The notes under the pieces: model-generated
Told to the model about the DNA's origin: nothing
The model's input: only the letters and a program-made list of their open reading frames with translations
Databases searched by the model: none
NCBI GenBank assembly: GCA_963981525.1
Contig: CAXCDZ010000002.1
Coordinates: 1 to 35,441, forward strand
Origin: CAXCDZ01 sp963981525
Lineage (GTDB): Bacteria > Patescibacteriota > Microgenomatia > UBA1400 > UBA12108
Length of the DNA: 35,441 bases
Direction: 5' to 3'
Shown: positions 32,803-35,441 of the stretch, piece by piece
How the letters are laid out: every line of letters begins with the position of its first letter
Numbering within the stretch: position 1 is the stretch's first letter
Program-made: the position numbers and the translations under genes

Positions 32803-33849
32803 ATGCAGGTGAAAAAAATCATAGAAATGCCAAGTGGATGGAATAAATTAGCTGGACATCCGATGCAGGCATGGGAGTGGGGAGAGTTTCGCAAGGAAAC
32901 TGGTGTAGGAGTGGTGAGATACGGCGTGTTTGAGTCGGGCGAGAATAACTCGCCCCTACGTGAAGTAATCCAGGTAACGATCCATCCGATCCCGCATACA
33001 TCATGGAGTATTGGTTACTACCCCAAGGGAGGTGAGTTAACTGGAGATGTAGAACAAGCACTAGAGGAGATTGCGAGAGAGTATCGATGTATCTATATTA
33101 GGTGTGAGCCGATGGTAGAAAAGGGAGATAGGGATGTAGTACATGGGGAGATGGGGAGAAAGAAATACGTAAGAGGGAGGAGTCTGTTTACGCCACACAA
33201 CTTTGTACTAGATGTAACCCCAAGTGAGGAAGAAATCCTAAAAGGAATGAAACAAAAGACGAGATATAACATCAGGCTGGCTGGGAAAAAAGGAGTGAAA
33301 GTTAAGGTTGATAACTCTGATAAGGCCTTTGAGAGGTATCTTGAGCTAACTGAGGAAACGACGAGTAGACAGGGCTTTTATGCACACGGTCCTAGATATC
33401 ATTCCACTATGTGGAAAGTTCTAGGAAAATCTCAAATAGCAAATAGCAAAAAACAAACAGGGTTAACAGCAGAATTAATAACTGCCAAATATGAGGGGAA
33501 GATCATCACGGCGTGGGTATTATTCGCCCACAATGACACGCTCTACTATCCTTACGGCGCCTCGACTCGCGAACATCGGAATCTGATGGCGAATAATCTA
33601 GTGATGTGGGAGGTGATTAAGCTCGCGAAAAGTAAGAAGCTAAAGAAGCTGGATATGTGGGGAGCACTCGGGCCAGAACCTGATAAGAGTGATCCTTGGT
33701 ATGGATTTCATAAATTTAAGGCAGGATACGGAGGGCGACACGTGACGTATATGGGGACGTGGGACTATGTGGCACGACCGCTACTCTATTACCCACTGCG
33801 AGTGGTGGAGTGGGCTAGATGGAAGGTGTTGAGACTCAAGAAGAAGTAG
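32803..33849 (+). CDS. FemA/FemB-like aminoacyltransferase (GNAT fold)
   Basis: 348 residues. HPMQAWEWGEFRKETG near the start, TPHNFVLDVTPSEEEILKGMKQKTRYNIRLAGKKGV in the middle and YPYGASTREHRNLMANNLVMWEVIKLAKSKKLKKLDMWGAL, then GFHKFKAGYGG, are the typical blocks of FemABX proteins, which add amino acids from aminoacyl-tRNA to lipid II stem peptides. Three different small repeats lie inside: a GGGCGAG/CTCGCCC palindrome (32937-32955), an 8-bp-period tract (33123-33159) and a 7-bp-period tract (33433-33460), all in variable positions. The gene is followed at once by a toxin remnant. Confidence 0.88.
   Translation: MQVKKIIEMPSGWNKLAGHPMQAWEWGEFRKETGVGVVRYGVFESGENNSPLREVIQVTIHPIPHTSWSIGYYPKGGELTGDVEQALEEIAREYRCIYIRCEPMVEKGDRDVVHGEMGRKKYVRGRSLFTPHNFVLDVTPSEEEILKGMKQKTRYNIRLAGKKGVKVKVDNSDKAFERYLELTEETTSRQGFYAHGPRYHSTMWKVLGKSQIANSKKQTGLTAELITAKYEGKIITAWVLFAHNDTLYYPYGASTREHRNLMANNLVMWEVIKLAKSKKLKKLDMWGALGPEPDKSDPWYGFHKFKAGYGGRHVTYMGTWDYVARPLLYYPLRVVEWARWKVLRLKKK
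32937..32955. repeat. short palindrome in the femAB-like gene
   Basis: GGGCGAG, 5-nt loop, CTCGCCC. It encodes SGENNSPL. Confidence 0.6.
33123..33159. repeat. approximately 8-bp-period repeat in the femAB-like gene
   Basis: Nearly the same as 23727-23760. It encodes GDRDVVHGEMGRK. Confidence 0.6.
33433..33460. repeat. 7-bp tandem repeat in the femAB-like gene
   Basis: CAAATAG twice, CAAAAAA, CAAACAG. It encodes SQIANSKKQT. Confidence 0.7.
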
Positions 33850-33850
33850 A

Positions 33851-34045
33851 AGTTTTGGGCCATATTCGAAGCGAATAACAAACAAAATTAGTGAACTGCG
33901 CATCACTGGCAAAAATGCAATCCGCCTACTTTATTGTCGAGCTGGTAATAAGTATGTGATATTGCATGGATTTAAGAAAAAAACACAGAAACTACCAAAA
34001 AAAGAACTGGAGATCGCAATCAAAAGAGCAAATTATCTTGATTGA
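33851..34045 (+). pseudogene. HigB/RelE-type (Gp49-like) toxin, 5'-truncated remnant
   Basis: Translation in one frame gives SFGPYSKRITNKISELRI, then GKNAIRLLYCRAGNKYVILHGFKKKTQKLPKKELEIAIKRANYLD and a TGA. This matches the C-terminal two thirds of HigB-like mRNA interferases (GP..SKKL...L.ELRI, RLLY, LHGF.KKTQK.P..E...A..R). About 40 N-terminal residues and a start codon are missing, and the fragment begins right after the femAB-like stop, as if a deletion joined the two. The antitoxin-like HTH gene follows 32 nt later, the normal toxin-antitoxin order, and its -35 box overlaps the toxin stop codon. Confidence 0.8.
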
Positions 34046-34070
34046 CACTTTATTATATATATGTTATAAA
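34042..34070 (+). promoter_or_regulatory. consensus leaderless promoter of the HTH gene
   Basis: TTGACA (34042-34047), 17-nt spacer, TATAAA (34065-34070), then 7 nt to the ATG. The best promoter in the window for the leaderless pattern. Confidence 0.8.
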
Positions 34071-34077
34071 CATCCTT

Positions 34078-34374
34078 ATGAAAACAAAGAATCAAAACTA
34101 TAACAAGTTTAAGCGAGAAATGTTGGGTGGCCGACCTGGACTAAGAGCGCTATATGCCAAGTCAGAGGCCAAACACATCTTAATATGTGAAGCAATTGAC
34201 GCTAGGCTTGCAATGGATATGACGCAAACTGAGTTAGCTAGAAAAATGGGAACTAAGCAAACAGTGATCTCTCGGTTTGAAAGTGGATTAGCTAATCCTA
34301 CATATGATTTTTTGGTGAAGCTAGCATCTGCTCTGGGTCGCAAATTGACTATTAGTTTGCCGCAGGCTATTTAG
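34078..34374 (+). CDS. XRE-family HTH protein, HigA-like antitoxin
   Basis: 98 residues from ATG 34078 (MKTKNQNYNKFKREML). The helix-turn-helix spans about 45-95: LAMDMTQTELARKMGTKQTVISRFESGLANPTYDFLVKLASALGRKL. The N-terminus is a short linker as in HigA-type antitoxins encoded after their toxin. The toxin partner survives only as a fragment, so this is an orphan antitoxin or a stand-alone regulator, now expressed from its own promoter. Its stop overlaps the end of the convergent DUF4342 gene by 8 nt. Confidence 0.9.
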   Translation: MKTKNQNYNKFKREMLGGRPGLRALYAKSEAKHILICEAIDARLAMDMTQTELARKMGTKQTVISRFESGLANPTYDFLVKLASALGRKLTISLPQAI

Positions 34375-34711
34375 TGCGTTCGACGCTGATTTCACACTCG
34401 GTGACCATGGCGGCGATTGCGCCGATCACGACAAGAGGAGCTGCCAAGACTGCGCCAATGACGCCAACAGTGACTGGCATGACGAAGATGGTTTTGCCCT
34501 TACTGTCTCTGACTGTGATCCTTCTGACATTGCCCTCTTTGATGAGTTCTTTGATCTTTTTGGTGACTTGCTTGCCCTTGAGCTTGTAGGTTTCTTCGGT
34601 GGACTTTTTGGTAATCTTTTTACGGGTAGTCTTCTTTTTTGTTGTGGTTTTCCCCGAAGGCTTTCGGGACTTCGCGGATTTTGATTTTGCTTGCTTTTTT
34701 GCTGCTGGCAT
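34367..34711 (-). CDS. DUF4342 domain protein with Lys-rich N-terminus
   Basis: 114 residues. About 1-40 are Lys/Ser/Thr-rich (KTTTKKKTTRKKITKKS), resembling histone-like tails. The DUF4342 part follows: LKGKQVTKKIKELIKEGNVRRITVRDSKGKTIFVMPVTVGVIGAVLAAPLVVIGAIAAM, with a hydrophobic hairpin near the C-terminus. The function of the family is unknown. AAGGAG lies 6-7 nt before the ATG and is part of a 23-bp small repeat (34720-34742). Confidence 0.8.
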   Translation of the reverse strand: MPAAKKQAKSKSAKSRKPSGKTTTKKKTTRKKITKKSTEETYKLKGKQVTKKIKELIKEGNVRRITVRDSKGKTIFVMPVTVGVIGAVLAAPLVVIGAIAAMVTECEISVERTK

Positions 34712-34719
34712 GTGACTCT

Positions 34720-34742
34720 CCTTCGGCTTGCTCAGGACAAGC
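34720..34742. repeat. 23-bp small repeat supplying a Shine-Dalgarno
   Basis: CCTTCGGCTTGCTC followed by AGGACAAGC, close to the copy in uvrD (32061-32083). On the minus strand its end contributes GAAGGAG just before the DUF4342 start. Confidence 0.65.
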
Positions 34743-34785
34743 TTATTTATTTATAACTGATATATCTATTGTAATCGAAATTCTC

Positions 34786-35064
34786 TTATAATCCAAAAGT
34801 TTCTATGAGGCGGTACGCGACAAAGGCGGGCCAGAGAAGAACTTTGACAATTGTGGAGACTAGTTCTGAAGAAACTGGCATGTGCTGGAAGTAGTAGAAA
34901 GCTGCGCCGATTATGCCAAGGCCGTAGATGGCACTGCCAGAATTGTTGTGGCAGCGTGGTTTGCAGCCACCGCAGCCTTTGTGTGCACCGATTGCATTCG
35001 TTAGCTCTTCGAGCTTTTCTTCCCAGTTAACTTTGTCTTTGGTGGTCTTTTTTGCTGTTGGCAT
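34786..35064 (-). CDS. small Cys-containing membrane protein
   Basis: 92 residues from ATG 35064 (MPTAKKTTKDKVNWEEKLEEL), with AGGAG 6 nt upstream; the frame is open 29 codons further without support. Features: Lys-rich start like the DUF4342 protein, a helical part, GCGGCKPRC (possible metal site, about 37-45), and two hydrophobic segments (SAIYGLGIIGAAFYYF and VSTIVKVLLWPAFVAY). I do not recognise it. The gap to the downstream DUF4342 gene is 74 nt. Confidence 0.7.
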   Translation of the reverse strand: MPTAKKTTKDKVNWEEKLEELTNAIGAHKGCGGCKPRCHNNSGSAIYGLGIIGAAFYYFQHMPVSSELVSTIVKVLLWPAFVAYRLIETFGL

Positions 35065-35112
35065 TTTTTCTCCTATAAGCAGATATTTATAATAGTATTC
35101 TAGCATTACTGG

Positions 35113-35118
35113 TATACT
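35113..35118 (+). promoter_or_regulatory. -10 box of the MazG-like gene (leaderless spacing)
   Basis: TATACT with 6 nt to the ATG at 35125, in the 60-bp divergent region. Confidence 0.5.
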
Positions 35119-35124
35119 GAATAT

Positions 35125-35441
35125 ATGGCAAGAATTAAACGTACACACCACAAGTCTCCTTTTGCGGAGTATTTTAACTATCTCTCGAAAATTGATCGAG
35201 GGAAGAGATACTCTAAAGAATACGGATCGATCCTAATCCTTTCCCTGATGGAAGAGGTGGGTGAGATGGCAAGAGCGTATCTAGCAGAGCATGGGCGCAA
35301 ACCACTGAACCTAGCAGCTCAAAACGATGAGTCATATGAGCAGGAACTGGGAGATCTGGTAGTGACGATCCTCCGGTTTGCCCGCACGAAAGATATTGAT
35401 TTGCATGGGCGAGTAATGGATACACTGACGAAGATTGAGAA
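35125..35441 (+). CDS. MazG-like nucleotide pyrophosphohydrolase (partial)
   Basis: The open frame runs from ATG 35125 past the window end, giving 105 residues. LSLMEEVGEMARAYLAEHG and ELGDLVVTILRFARTKDI give the EExxE and ExxD metal-binding pairs of all-alpha NTP pyrophosphatases. Such enzymes hydrolyse non-canonical or excess NTPs to NMP. The basic N-terminal about 35 residues (MARIKRTHHKSPFAEYF) are extra. Its -10 box lies 6 nt before the ATG. Confidence 0.8.
   Translation, partial: MARIKRTHHKSPFAEYFNYLSKIDRGKRYSKEYGSILILSLMEEVGEMARAYLAEHGRKPLNLAAQNDESYEQELGDLVVTILRFARTKDIDLHGRVMDTLTKIE

Noticed and set aside
33851..34374. Functional toxin-antitoxin pair
   Set aside because: The toxin reading frame has no start and lacks its N-terminal third.

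Overview
The window reads as part of the chromosome of a reduced-genome bacterium of the Candidate Phyla Radiation (Patescibacteria), most likely a Microgenomates-type lineage. This is inference from gene content and architecture. Support comes from a minimal IF-2 with no N-terminal extension, nusA-infB-rpsO-pnp without rimP, rbfA or truB, PilN/PilO-like genes beside DUF11 and FN3 surface proteins, a GPI-mannosyltransferase-like/PMT fusion, orphan sugar-phosphate enzymes, and many first genes whose -10 box lies only 6-8 nt before the start codon (apparently leaderless mRNAs). TGA is used as a stop (HAD-2, grpE), so the Gly-UGA code of Gracilibacteria is not used.

Layout. Positions 1-8240 (minus strand) carry a nusA-infB-DHH-like-rpsO-pnp-L,D-transpeptidase-Lon-like series for transcription/translation, RNA decay and cell wall. 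Positions 8380-10081 hold a secreted protein of unknown function and a zinc-finger-less dnaJ with its own CIRCE-like operator. Positions 10133-12703 look accessory: a upp pseudogene with its middle deleted, a small Cys-rich ORF behind a leader ORF and an intrinsic terminator, and two overlapping HAD phosphatase genes bracketed by identical 26-bp palindromes. Positions 12704-16595 hold a HIT hydrolase and the hrcA-grpE-dnaK operon, with a second CIRCE laid over a consensus promoter. lepA and murJ follow. On the plus strand, 20353-26387 carries rpsT and a cell-surface cluster: PilN-like, PilO-like, a small membrane protein, an FN3 protein, a Pro/Cys-rich protein and a DUF11 protein. The minus-strand group 26481-30684 is tpiA, an LCP-family transferase and the glycosyltransferase fusion. 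The end of the window holds a UvrD-type helicase, a FemA/B-like transferase, a toxin remnant with a surviving HTH antitoxin, DUF4342, a small Cys-containing membrane protein and the start of a MazG-like gene.

The most striking feature is the density of small repeats, many lying in frame inside essential genes. Seven 63-73 bp palindromic elements share 13-bp arms of the form AAGG-N5-CCTT in which the central pentamer differs between copies but always pairs with its partner arm. Two subtypes have different interiors, and their inner stems also covary. Copies are translated in IF-2, GrpE and (twice) the glycosyltransferase, much like Rickettsia palindromic elements. Short-period (7, 8, 9 bp) degenerate tandem repeats occur in coding regions of lepA, the glycosyltransferase, femAB-like, uvrD and a surface protein, and in some promoters. 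Together these suggest a repeat-driven source of new protein segments.

All coordinates were read by eye. Family assignments rest on recognised motifs, not on database searches.
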